Assembly (NCBI GenBank): GCA_024516155.1
Contig: JAJJXM010000056.1
Location: forward strand, 388,118 to 452,117
Source of the DNA: Pyronema omphalodes
Lineage: Eukaryota > Ascomycota > Pezizomycetes > Pezizales > Pyronemataceae
Direction: 5' to 3'
DNA length: 64,000 nucleotides
Below the pieces are notes generated by a model that saw nothing but the letters and a program-made list of their open reading frames with translations, was not told the DNA's origin and made no database searches. Every line of letters starts with the position of its first letter. Within the stretch, counting starts at the first letter, position 1. Below, one piece after another: positions 23,701 to 33,280 of the stretch. The position numbers were made by a program, and so were the translations under genes.

Positions 23701-24905
23701 GAGTGACATTTTGGTGGATTACCTACTTTTGATGGCTGCAAACGAAGGACACCTCTTAAACCGAAAGGCTATCTACTCTTTAATGCTTTATAACGGTAAC
23801 GATATTCGTGCCTGTATTATGAACTTGCAATTTTACTGTTGTATGGCGGTTGGAGACCGCCGTGCCGGATTGGACTGGATGATTGACCGCTCTTCCGCTG
23901 GTAAAGATATCGGAGCCAACGGTGAGAAATTACGTGTCGTAAGCGAGGATACTTACTATTGGGGTATGGGCCTTGCTCCTAACGCACCAAGCCTAGAGGA
24001 GGACGAAAAATGGCGGGATGTCTGGGATGAGCATCATCTCGATATCGGCGCATCAGCTGCCTCGGAAAAGGGCCTTGAAGACTATGCAGCCCTTCTTTGG
24101 GACAGAGGCGCAGACAAGATCACTTCTCTTGATGCATTTTGTAATTACTACGACTCCCTGAGCGCAGCCGATGCCTTCTCCTCCTTGGAAGCGTCTGGTT
24201 CTGACTTGGTATGTTTCCCTGTGTGCTTGCGGTGAGGTGACCACTGCTAACTTTCTATAGCCTCGTCTTGATCCTACACCTCCTCCTCTCAGCCTGCTAC
24301 CCACCGTCGAGTACAACTCCCCCATAGGTTACAAGCTTCTACAAACCGAGCTTCTTGAAGTTCCTGCTTCTGTTGAAGTCGATCTCGCTACATATACCCG
24401 CTCTTTATCTCGGCGCCACTTAGGAAACATCTTGTCAAAATATGGCCCCCTTCCTGCCGTGACAAATAGAGATATCACCAATGCTATTTTATCTCGCGAT
24501 TCTTCGAAGCGTGTATCTGGCCTTGAGATACAGTCACTGTTTTCGCCGCTTTCGAAGGCGGATACGATATCTGCATCTACGCCGGCGACGATTCATAGCT
24601 CTATATACCCATCTGTAAGGCTACTGACGACAGAAGTTGCGCCATGGGTCAGGAGCATCCTAAGATATGATGTTGCGATGGAGAAGGAGAGGAGAAAAGG
24701 AGGGAGGTTGTTAGGAGGACGGAGAAAGACTCGAGCAGCGAGGTTGGCGACAGAGGGTGGAAGTAGAGGGGGTAGGAAGGAGAGGTGGTTTGCGAAGCTT
24801 GGTGCAGATGTTCTTACGCGCACAGGGAATGAGGAATGGTTAAATGGGCCGGATGAGGAGGAGGATGCAGTAGGGGAGCCGGATGATGAAATGGAGATCG
24901 AGTAA
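20790..24905 (+). CDS. ELG1: Elg1/ATAD5-like AAA+ PCNA unloader (alternative RFC large subunit)
   Basis: Predicted large subunit of the Elg1-RFC-like complex that removes PCNA from chromatin after replication; 1325 aa. Exons: 20790-20916, 21003-24208, 24261-24905, GT-AG with matching phases. The N-terminal half is Lys/Pro-rich and disordered, with a nuclear-localisation-like Lys cluster (PRAPTKGKKSK) and a PFF motif near residue 430 (KKAPHPFFSASGRKK) that resembles a divergent PCNA-interacting peptide. The AAA+ core begins near residue 795: Walker A GPTGCGKTA, a Walker-B-like segment SLILFEEVDVLFEED, and sensor-1-like PIVLTCND. The spacing and the KRSGKDI segment after Walker A fit Elg1/ATAD5 rather than Rfc1 or Ctf18. 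The third exon is basic, then acidic at the end. The ATG at 20790 is the first in the exon and is followed by a good donor (GTACGT). Confidence 0.88.
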
Positions 24906-25278
24906 AGTAATGATACCAGTCTTAGGTGATTAGCGGGAGTTTTTGGATGTTTTGGTTTGGGGATTTTGGGATAGATGAGATGAAGCATCGTTTTCAGAAG
25001 CTGTAGATAACTTTAGATGGCTTGAAGTACATAAAGAAAAGGTACCAAGTTTGCTATGAATTTGAGCTGTTGTGAGGTGCCACCAGAGCATGATGATCGA
25101 TCGCGGTACATATCAACATCCCTGCATCTTTAGACTCGAGATGATTTACCAATAGACCCGATCTAAAGCTGCGAGCTAAATATGTACGTGCTTCACTCGG
25201 GGTTCATAAGCTACATCTTCCCCGCAGTGGTTTGGATTTCTCCTCCTGTTCCCTCTGTCTCCATCCACAACACCCACC
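24906..25278. other. Intergenic between ELG1 and the BTB gene
   Basis: 373 bp between two plus-strand genes. It must hold the ELG1 3' end and the promoter and leader of the BTB gene; a pyrimidine-rich stretch (TTTCTCCTCCTGTTCCCTCT) lies just before the ATG at 25279. No other feature is seen. Confidence 0.6.
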
Positions 25279-26817
25279 ATGAACCTGGAAGCAACGAAAC
25301 CGGGCTGGGCAAAGCTCCCCTGCAAAATCCCAAAAGCCGTCCATCACATGAGCTCCCCATATGCATACGACATGTCGGACGGCCAAATAGACCCCGACAT
25401 CGAACCTTTCAAGAGCCTTCTCCGCCTTGCTAAATCAGCAATCTCACACGGTGATGTCTGTTTATGTCAGAGTTTGCTTGACCCAGATGGTGTTTACACC
25501 TGGTCTTTCCTACTTAGTCGGGAGTTTTACAAGTCAACCACACCTATCCATCCACCATCACTCCACCGTCCAAAGGTCGATTACCGTCTTACAACAGAAG
25601 CTGGATTAAAACAATTGGACGATTACTATTGTATACCCGCATGTTTCAACTTTGGCCTTTCCGAACACCATAACCACCACAGAAAAGAAGACTTCTCCCT
25701 CATCATCAAGGACCCTGCCACCAAAGAAACGAAAGCTACTGTTGGGATCCATCGAGCGCTGCTGGAGGCTCGCGTCGATTACTTCTACGTATTATTCAAC
25801 AGTGGTTTTGCGGACTCCAAACAAAAAGCAGCTATTTTGTACTCGGATGATGTCAGCCCAGCAGCAGCAGAGATGATCAGAAGTTGGTGCTATTGCAATG
25901 CCTACTCGGATTTTTGGTCGGATATAATGCCACCCGTCGAAACAGTGTTGGATACGGCTATAGCGGCGGACTATTTGAGGATTCCGGATTTGCTGAAATG
26001 GTGCCTACATGTCTTTTATGTGGCGACGGACAACTTCAATAAGGAAACAATGGTTCCGGGATGCGAGACTCTTATACCAAAGTTATTGACGGAGCTTTAT
26101 AAGAGACCACAACTTAACGACTTTTCAAAACCGCTATATAATGATGCCATGTCTATGCTTACACAAACATCATCTCTGGAGAAAATGTGGAAGCTAAGGG
26201 TCCTTCAGATGCCCGAAATTGTGCTCGAAGACCTCGTTTCTAGGACTATAGAAATAGCTTCCCGGGAACCATCTTTATCCTTTGATCTTGCTATTGGACT
26301 GGTCAAACTGGAAGGAAAAACCAGGGGCTCAAAGGAGAAGCAAAAGTGGGACGACATGCTACTGGAACCGATGTTTACGGCTTTATTACCGTATCTGGCG
26401 GATAATATTGACAAGATTGACTGGTGGGAGAATGTTCTATCATTCGAATTCGATAAATTCAACACTACAGACGTTCTTCTCAAGTTGCCAGATTTTGCTA
26501 AACCACGAAACTGTAAAAAGATGTACGAATTATATCATAAGCTGGACACGTTAATGACTTCCGAAGACATAATGGAGTCAAATAAAGAGAAAGTAAAGGA
26601 GGCAAAAAAGAAATTGGTTGCTTGGTTTGGGAGGAATTGGTTAAGCATGGCAGTGGCAAGGCCAGCCTTTTTTGGTGAATGGGAGTACCCTTCGATAGAG
26701 TCTCTGGCAAAGGAACTCAAGGTGGAGATAAAAGATCTTGTGTTTATGAAACCAAATCAGAAACCGCCTGGGAAGCCCAGTGCAGCGTCTTCTAAGAGGT
26801 CTTCGAAGGACAAGTAG
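25279..26817 (+). CDS. BTB/POZ domain protein
   Basis: Single-exon gene for a 512-aa protein. A BTB/POZ-like fold is visible at about residues 135-260: DFSLIIKDPATKETKATVGI, then HRALLEARVDYFYVLFNSGF (the H-x-LL-x-R-x-xYF-x-x-x-F-x-GF signature), YSDDVSPAAAEMIRSWCYC and DTAIAADYLRIPDLLKWCLH. BTB domains mediate dimerisation and often serve as Cullin-3 adaptors; the rest of this protein (mostly helical, ending in a Lys/Ser-rich tail) shows no Kelch, MATH or zinc-finger partner domain, so its role is open. It lies 373 bp behind ELG1 on the same strand and 58 bp before a tRNA gene. Confidence 0.85.
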   Translation: MNLEATKPGWAKLPCKIPKAVHHMSSPYAYDMSDGQIDPDIEPFKSLLRLAKSAISHGDVCLCQSLLDPDGVYTWSFLLSREFYKSTTPIHPPSLHRPKVDYRLTTEAGLKQLDDYYCIPACFNFGLSEHHNHHRKEDFSLIIKDPATKETKATVGIHRALLEARVDYFYVLFNSGFADSKQKAAILYSDDVSPAAAEMIRSWCYCNAYSDFWSDIMPPVETVLDTAIAADYLRIPDLLKWCLHVFYVATDNFNKETMVPGCETLIPKLLTELYKRPQLNDFSKPLYNDAMSMLTQTSSLEKMWKLRVLQMPEIVLEDLVSRTIEIASREPSLSFDLAIGLVKLEGKTRGSKEKQKWDDMLLEPMFTALLPYLADNIDKIDWWENVLSFEFDKFNTTDVLLKLPDFAKPRNCKKMYELYHKLDTLMTSEDIMESNKEKVKEAKKKLVAWFGRNWLSMAVARPAFFGEWEYPSIESLAKELKVEIKDLVFMKPNQKPPGKPSAASSKRSSKDK

Positions 26818-26875
26818 ATAATGTATTTTTATAATGTGTATGTATTTAATAAACCCCAAGCTAAAACATAACACT

Positions 26876-26956
26876 GGCGCTGTGGCCGAGTGGTTAAGGC
26901 GAGAGATTAGAAATCTCTTACGTTCGCGTGCGCAGGTTCGAGTCCTGTCGGCGTCG
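26876..26956 (+). tRNA. tRNA-Ser (anticodon AGA), copy 2
   Basis: 81-nt class II tRNA without intron, same architecture as the copy at 8088-8168: acceptor GGCGCTG with CGGCGTC, discriminator G, D stem GCC/GGC, anticodon stem AGAGA/TCTCT with loop TTAGAAA (anticodon AGA), long variable arm, B-box GGTTCGAGTCC. It differs from copy 1 at four positions that form two exchanged base pairs. Confidence 0.95.
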
Positions 26957-26962
26957 CTATCC

Positions 26963-26967
26963 TTTTT
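26963..26967 (+). terminator. Pol III terminator of tRNA-Ser(AGA) copy 2
   Basis: A T5 run begins 7 nt after the 3' end of the tRNA, the usual RNA polymerase III stop signal. Confidence 0.7.
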
Positions 26968-28045
26968 CCCTCGTGATGTAGATTGCCCTCCTCGCGTATG
27001 CCTATCAAACATTCCTCACTCTTCGGAAAGGATCGGAATTTTCGTTCCCTTCCGTGAAGTAAAAAAAAAAACTTTTACGTTTACAATTACTTAGCCAAGC
27101 CTCGGATGATACACCTGTTCTGATTTTTTTCTTCGCTTCAAGAGCAAAAAATCCGCACAAAAAAGCGTTGTACATATTTGTAGAATGTGATGCAATGCCA
27201 CCGTACAAATCGAGGCTCTGTCAACGCGCAGAACAAAAAAGCCTCAGTCCACAATCTCGCGCACACCCGACCGCCGCCCTTCTGAACCAGCAAGACCAGA
27301 CCACACCCCCCGTCCCCACTCCGAGCGAAAGTCCACACCCCCCAGCACACAGGTGTCGCCCCAACCTATCATTTGGGATGCCAGGCGGCGGCAATCATAC
27401 GATGCTCCCGTGACAAATACCCGAGCGCGTTCCAAACCGCATGCTAAAGGCGTGACTCGTCCTCCACCACCTTATCCAATCCTTTGAAGTAGTACCCCCC
27501 AACCAACCTCCCTTTGCTGCCTTGCAGTGGCAAAGCTGTCAAAAGTCTCCAATAAATAACGATTACGCGCACAGTAACACATTGAACATTGGTACTCTTT
27601 TATTACAGTTGCACTTAATTCCGTCACCCACCGACCACCGACTACCGACATACCGACATACCGAAGGATAAAGACGAAAGATCCACGATCCGAGCAAAAA
27701 AAAAAAAGGGAACTGTTTACCGTGGCAATTACTCTACAAACGAGCGTTATAACGACGTGGAACACATACCAGTAGCCAGCCAGCCAGCCAGCCATCCAGC
27801 CAGCCATCCAGCATCACCAAGTTTAGTCGAGACTCGCCAACTCACTCTTGGGGAATCGAAGTTCAATTCGAGCAACCTGATTTGATCATATAACGACAGT
27901 TGTCATAAACGAAATCACGAAAATCGGTTTCCCTTTTTTTTTTTTTTGGTTCTACTTCTACGTCTATACGTCTACTTCTACGTCTACGTCTATACGTCTA
28001 CTTTATATTACCGTATCCTTTTACCTCCCTTTTTTTCCAACGACA
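26968..28045. other. Intergenic, promoter of the 28046 gene
   Basis: No gene is supported. Open frames at 27138-27435 and 27472-27807 have no recognisable content. Near the right end are a GCCAGCCAGCCA series (27775-27810), a T12 run and repeated CTACGTCTATACGTCTA units (27950-28000), followed by pyrimidine-rich DNA up to the ATG at 28046, which is consistent with a promoter and leader. Confidence 0.6.
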
Positions 28046-28519
28046 ATGCCCGAAACTTCTGGTCGATGTCCAGTTCCGAACTGTACCTACGTGGCGAATC
28101 CTTCCTCGAAATCCGATCCTCAAAAACGTCTCTACACACACCTATGTCAACAACGAAAAGCGGGCTGTCAAGCTCATCTGGAATTTAATTACACCCATTA
28201 CCGACCACGGGTTCTAAGAACTGTGATTGCGAATTGGACACCGGATGAAAAAGCGGCACATCAACGGGCACGGAATCGAGAGAGGGCTAGAAGATTTCGG
28301 GAAAGGAAGAAGGGGAAATCAGAAGATAAGATATTAGATGATGCTAATATGGTATTGGATGATATGAGGGATGAGAGTGAAGGAATGGCAGAGGAGAATG
28401 TAGTTGTGAGAATATTGGAACAATTTATCAAGACTGGTATGGATAGGAAGAGAGTAATTGAAGTCTTGATAGACGAACTTAAGAAGGAAGAGATGGAGAA
28501 GGATTGGAGTGATGTTTAG
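28046..28519 (+). CDS. Small protein with Cys/His cluster and bZIP-like basic region, function unknown
   Basis: Single-exon gene for 157 aa; I do not recognise an ortholog. The N-terminal 55 residues contain a possible zinc site: CPVPNC, then HLCQQRKAGCQAH. Residues about 75-95 (HQRARNRERARRFRERKKGK) resemble a bZIP basic region of Yap type (N-x-x-x-A-x-x-F-R-E-R-K). No leucine heptad zipper follows; instead there is an acidic helix (ILDDANMVLDDMRDESEG) and a C-terminal helical part rich in Glu and Lys. It may bind nucleic acid, but that is inference. The ATG is preceded by pyrimidine-rich DNA and A at -3. Confidence 0.7.
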   Translation: MPETSGRCPVPNCTYVANPSSKSDPQKRLYTHLCQQRKAGCQAHLEFNYTHYRPRVLRTVIANWTPDEKAAHQRARNRERARRFRERKKGKSEDKILDDANMVLDDMRDESEGMAEENVVVRILEQFIKTGMDRKRVIEVLIDELKKEEMEKDWSDV

Positions 28520-28662
28520 AATTATGTTATTTTTTTTTACTTTTTTTTTACATATGCTGTAGAGATGTAGGTTACTGCTACTTACCTACCTACAGCATGG
28601 TTCGGCGTTTGGTTTTTGCGATAGGAGTTTATTGATTATAGCGGCGGAATTAAAGTCGTTTC

Positions 28663-28684
28663 ATATATATATATATATATATAT
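28663..28684. repeat. AT dinucleotide microsatellite
   Basis: Eleven perfect AT units downstream of the 28046 gene. Confidence 0.9.
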
Positions 28685-29111
28685 TATACTAGCTATACTA
28701 TGCATCTGATTAAGGACCCCAAGCTCGAAAAGCTGGTGATAGGTCCGAGACCGTTGTATACTGCCGAATATTATGCCTGTAGGAAGCTACTTATTTTTTG
28801 AGAACTGTAAGAAAGTCTGTAGAACCATAGAATAATGTCATATAGTTATCATAAAAAAGCAATGTATCATGCGAACCAATTCATGAGAGACAGACATCAG
28901 ATACATCAGGGACATCAGGGACATCAGGTACACCAGGGACAAACGGACATACCGGACATTGCGGCCCAGGGTGTACCGTAGACATACGATACTCACATAA
29001 CCAAAGTACCGAACGAAGCCGAACTTAGGGAAGCGTATAAAGCACGAATTAAAGCTCAAGCCAAATTCTGGAAGTTCGAACCAATTTTCTGGAAGCCCGA
29101 GTATAAGTGCT

Positions 29112-29215
29112 TGTATGTGTGTATGTGTGTATGTGTGTATGTGTGTATGTGTGTATGTGTGTATGTGTGTATGTGTGTATGTATGTATGTATGTGTGTAT
29201 GTATGTATGTGTGTA
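29112..29215. repeat. TGTATGTG microsatellite
   Basis: About 100 bp of alternating TGTG and TATG tetramers (8-bp unit TGTATGTG near the left, mixed to the right). It opens a frame rich in Cys, Val and Tyr that I do not regard as coding. Confidence 0.9.
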
Positions 29216-30054
29216 TATACAAGCTTCGAAAGAAAAGTTCAGTAACCTATATTAAGCTGCTTGCCGACTGGAAGCTTGCTGGCTGGCTGGATGGTTATGT
29301 ACATACATAGATAGCTCCAGTTTCGCTACTACGACTACATACGACTACGACTACGACTACCATGCTATAAGTGACATCATCGTAGATCGTGGGACTAACG
29401 CTTATCTGCTAGACTTCATTACTCGTGATTCGTGGATTTTATCATCACTGATCGTATATCATCTATCATTCATCGTTCATCGTTCATCATCTATCATCTA
29501 TCGTTAATCGTTCATCATCTATCATCTATCATCTGTCATCCATCGTCAATCCTCAGATATCGCAGATATGATTCCTGGGCCGGAGTCCTGGGAGCACTGG
29601 GAGCCCTGGGAGCCTGGAGAACTCGCCGCCTCTGCATGCCGCCTCCGCAACTGCAACTGAACTAAATGATCAACCAGTAAATGATGCCCTGGTATGTACT
29701 CCACAAGCCATCCACAATCCATCTTCAATCCAGCACTCCGCAACGTTCGCAAGTCTCAAATTCCTCCAGAGATCTCCTGAAACATAAACACAGTTTTTAT
29801 CATCCCAAAATCACAAAATCCCTTTTACTCGTTGCCTTTTTCTTTTATTTTTTCTTTTGGGTTGAGTTTGTATATGAAGTTATTATCGCTTAGATCAGAC
29901 TGAGTTGGATTATGTAGGATTATGTAGGATTATGTAGGATTAGATTGGATTAAATTGGATTCTGTAGGATTATGTAGGATTGGGTTGTTTATGTAGGAAT
30001 GGGTTGTTTATGTGCTCGGGTACTAAACGGGGTTCAAGAGTGGGGAGTTCGGGA

Positions 30055-30071
30055 GGGGGGGGGGGGGGGGG
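30055..30071. repeat. Poly-G tract, 17 nt
   Basis: Seventeen consecutive G followed by TTTGGGGGGG, inside otherwise G/T-rich intergenic DNA. Confidence 0.85.
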
Positions 30072-30748
30072 TTTGGGGGGGATAGATATCGGCTTGCGGG
30101 AATGTTTATTGATAGCGGATGATGCCGATGCCGATGGCGATGTTGATGTTGATCATCTTGGCGAAGAGGGGAGGGGGAGACATGTGAAATTTGGGTTGAG
30201 GTTGAAATTTTGATGTGATGTGATGGGGTTTGGAGCTGGAAGTTGGGGTTGATGGATTGGGTATGGGGTATGGGTGAATGGTAAGTGAGTGAGTGAGTGA
30301 GAATGATAGGATTGATGATAGGTGCTTGGGGGAAGGGATGAGCCGGTGGATTATGATTTTATCGGATTGGTGCTGGCTGAGACTGGCTGAGACTGGCTGA
30401 GACTGGCTGATTGTTTTTTTTTTGTGGATTAAGATGGCGGGATCTTATGTCGATTACGAGTCTAGGATCTGTTCGATATATCATGTGGAGATGCCTGATA
30501 CCATAGTTTCAAGAGTGAGATGCGATACTAAATCGTTTGTTATAGATGCATATTCTTCCAAAATGTTTCTTCAGTGAAACTATTGCAGAACACGGTTTCC
30601 CATACTATACGATTGTATATCCGGATTATTACTGATACCTTTGTCTTGATGTATGACACTTCGGCACTCGAGAGTCGATGAAGCAATCAAAAAACTCCCT
30701 TATCAGTAACAGAAGCATTGCCACATAGAAACGGAATATAACCCAACC

Positions 30749-30804
30749 TTATTATTATTGAATCATACGCTGATCGAGGCCTCAAAGGCCCATGCAGGAC
30801 TAAC
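30749..30804 (-). repeat. Dispersed repeat, copy 1 (inverted relative to 35825-35880)
   Basis: Read on the minus strand this segment carries AGTCCTGCATGGGCCTTT and CAGCGTATGATTCAATAA and ends in an AAT-repeat tail. The same sequence occurs on the plus strand at 35825-35880 with 45 of 49 aligned positions identical. The simple-repeat tails suggest 3' ends of a non-LTR (LINE or SINE) family, but no coding part is seen. Confidence 0.75.
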
Positions 30805-31238
30805 AATCCAATATTCTCCAAAAATTCCAAGCCTTAAAGTCCCAAGGCCAAAATTCGCACAGTCTCAAAACCTGAAGCAAGAAGCCAAAACCCAAAAGTT
30901 TTGAATAACTATTAATTCGGGGGAGGGGGACGAAGGTGCGAAGGTGCGAAGGCACGAAAATGTAGGATCTCACATTCGTTGCATAAGTCATCCAAGATGA
31001 AGAAAGACCCGGAGTCTGTCTCAGATAAACTTGAAGATTCACAACCACATTCTATGACCGCCCACCACGGCTTCTCTACCAATTACCCTTCCCCGTAATT
31101 CATCGTTGAAAATACACGTAGGGTTTGATAAAGGATCTATGGCGGGATATGAGGAAGCTATTGATTGTCTTGCTGATGAAATGGATGGATGAGATGTGGG
31201 ATTATGTGACTATCGGGAAAAGGAGAACAGGAAGGCCC

Positions 31239-31625
31239 GGAAGGGAGAAGGGAGGGGGGAAGAGAGAAGGGAAGGGAGAAGGGAGGGGGGAAGAGAGGGG
31301 GGAAGAGAGGGGGGAAGAGAGGGGGGAAGAGAGGGGGGGAGAGGGAAGAGAGGGGGGAAGAGAGGGGGAAGAGAGGGGGGAAGAGAGGGGGGGGAAAGAA
31401 GGGGGAAAGAAGGGGGAAAGAAGGGGGGAAAGAAGGGGGAACGAAGGGGGAAAGAAGGGGGGAAAGAAGGGAAGAGAGGGGGGAAGAGAGGGGGGAAGAA
31501 GAGGGGGGAGAGAGGGGGGAAAGAGGGGGGAAAGAAGGGGGAAAGAAGGGGGAAGAGAAGGGGGAAGAGAGGGGGGAAGAGAGGGGGGGAAGGGAAGGGA
31601 GAAAGGGAAGGAGAAAGGGAAGGGA
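31239..31625 (+). repeat. 387-bp polypurine tract
   Basis: From 31239 to 31625 the plus strand contains only A and G except for a single C at 31442; the uninterrupted purine runs are 203 and 183 nt. It consists of irregular GGGGGGAAGAGA and GGGGGAAAGAA units. The Lys/Gly/Glu-rich frames across it, and Pro/Ser/Leu-rich frames opposite, are composition artefacts. Confidence 0.95.
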
Positions 31626-32540
31626 TCAAGGGAAGGGAGAAAGGCAAGGGCATGTAGAGTTATCAAGACGAAGAGCAACTTTTTGCACTACTGGATTCAT
31701 TTCAGCAAGTGAGTCGGTGAATAATAAATCAATATTCGATATGATACTAGCCATCAGTAATTTTCACGTGTAATAGAGATAATTTTAAGAGATTTCTCTG
31801 GTTCGTTCGTTCATGTACGTGATACAATTTCATCATTTGGTATAAATCTCTAGATTCTGGCTTTTTCCTTCTTAACATCACAAATCGCCCATTCTACAGT
31901 CCATAGGGTCAAATCTGGTTCTTATTTAGATATCTGGAAAGTAGATGATTATAAGACCTTTAAATCACCTTGGTTGAAGGCTCGGTATAGACCGCCAGAA
32001 AGGTAGTTGATTGGTCATGAAGTATCACGCCGTACAGTGTTTGTGGTAGCAACGGAGCAGGGGTAGATTCATAGTGATTTGGCTTATGGAGAAGTTTCAA
32101 GTAGGTGGTGTGTACTTCAGAGGAGCCATTGCAAATTTCACGCAACCTATCGCACATGTCAGGGGGTGCAAATCACCGGTGACTGGGTAAATGCAAGGAG
32201 AGGTGAAGTTTGTAGCTTCAAGGAGTGAGTGGCTGGTTATCAAGGGTTGGATCGAAGGTAGTATGAGAGGTCTTTAAACCTTTAAGTTATGGGGATAAAA
32301 TAGAAATGAGAAATCTGGAAGGTGCAGCAGCTGTGGAAGCTATGGCCTAGCCGCCTGTCATGAAGTTGGGCCAGAAACAGATTTGTCACTGACGTATCAC
32401 TCGTACTCCAGACAGCAAGGCAATACATGACATATTCAAAAATAAACAATCTTGATTTTCCCATTCAAAAACTCTCGAAAACAAAAGCACCCGCTTCATT
32501 AGATCAAGTCCTGATTAATTAACACAACCTATGCGACATC

Positions 32541-33280
32541 CTATCCCCAAATCCATACTCCAAGCTCCGAATCAACCCCCGCCACCATCTCCGATGGTGC
32601 CATCCTCTGCGTCGCCACCACCGGAAAAAGCTCCGTTAACAGCGTCTGCACAGCTACCTTGAAGAACCCCTCGTACCCCTCCTCTTCCTCCTCCTCCCCA
32701 AAATCAACATCCAGTCCGCCAACCCATGGTATCGCTTTCATGCCGTTCTTCTCTTTCGAAACCTCTACCACCGACACTGCCGCCAACTCATCGGCTACTA
32801 GTACCATACTCCATTCCATACCCTGCGGTATGCTTCCTTCTTCCCTCATGTCGCTGACATAAAGTCTGATATCCTCCATGCTCGCTCCATCCAATGACGG
32901 GTCTTCAATCCAGATTATCTGGAAATCATGGACGACAGAGAGAATTCCAGTGCCATTTGAAGGGGTTAGCTGGGATGAAAGTAAAGCTGTGAAGTGTTGT
33001 TGAAACTGTGACCAGAGAGAGGGATTGGAATAGAAGGTCCGGAAAGCGAGGAAACCCCAGGGCCCATTAAGGTTGGAGGACTTAATAACTTGGACAAAGG
33101 GTGCGGGTGAGGTTGAGGGATGCGGGACGGGACGAAACCGGGGTTTTTGGCAGTGGGACATGGAGGAAAGATTGTGCAAAGTTATGCGGAGACCCTGAGA
33201 GAGGTTAGATGTAAGTTATTGCAAATGGGATAAACCCTTACTTCAGTGGGAGTTATGGAGAGGTCTGTAAATTGCGTCAT
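32541..33280 (-). CDS. Two-exon conserved-looking protein of unknown function
   Basis: Exons on the minus strand: 33280-33242 and 33194-32541 (47-nt GT-AG intron, donor GTAAGG), giving 230 aa. The first exon codes MTQFTDLSITPTE and joins in phase to GLRITLHNLSSMSH. Without it the gene could start at ATG 33161 (206 aa). The middle contains WGFLAFRTFYSNPSLWSQFQ and, further on, IIWIEDPSLDGASMEDIRLY and EWSMVLVADELAAVSVVEV, reminiscent of a widespread fungal family of small proteins with a 'GW-x-hydrophobic-YR' opening and a later conserved D/ML segment; I cannot name it with certainty. No signal peptide or membrane helix is evident. An acidic run of Glu lies near the end. A role cannot be given. 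Confidence 0.75.

Larger units (their letters stand above)
28520..32540. other. 4-kb intergenic region with satellites and repeats
   Basis: No gene is supported. Repeats noted individually: AT22 (28663-28684), a TGTATGTG array (29112-29215), G17 (30055-30071), one arm of a dispersed inverted repeat (30749-30804) and a 387-bp polypurine block (31239-31625). Smaller iterations: CATCAGGGA near 28895-28940, ATCATCT/CGTTCAT near 29450-29540, GATTATGTAG near 29910-29985, TGAG near 30284-30302, CTGGCTGAGA near 30371-30410 and GAAGGTGC near 30932-30955. The part 31700-32540 shows nothing recognisable. Confidence 0.65.

Noticed and set aside
29107..29310. Cys/Val/Tyr-rich frame over the TGTATGTG array
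   Set aside because: Microsatellite translation.
31125..31712. Gly/Lys/Glu- and Pro/Leu/Ser-rich frames over the GA tract
   Set aside because: A polypurine tract opens frames on both strands by composition alone.
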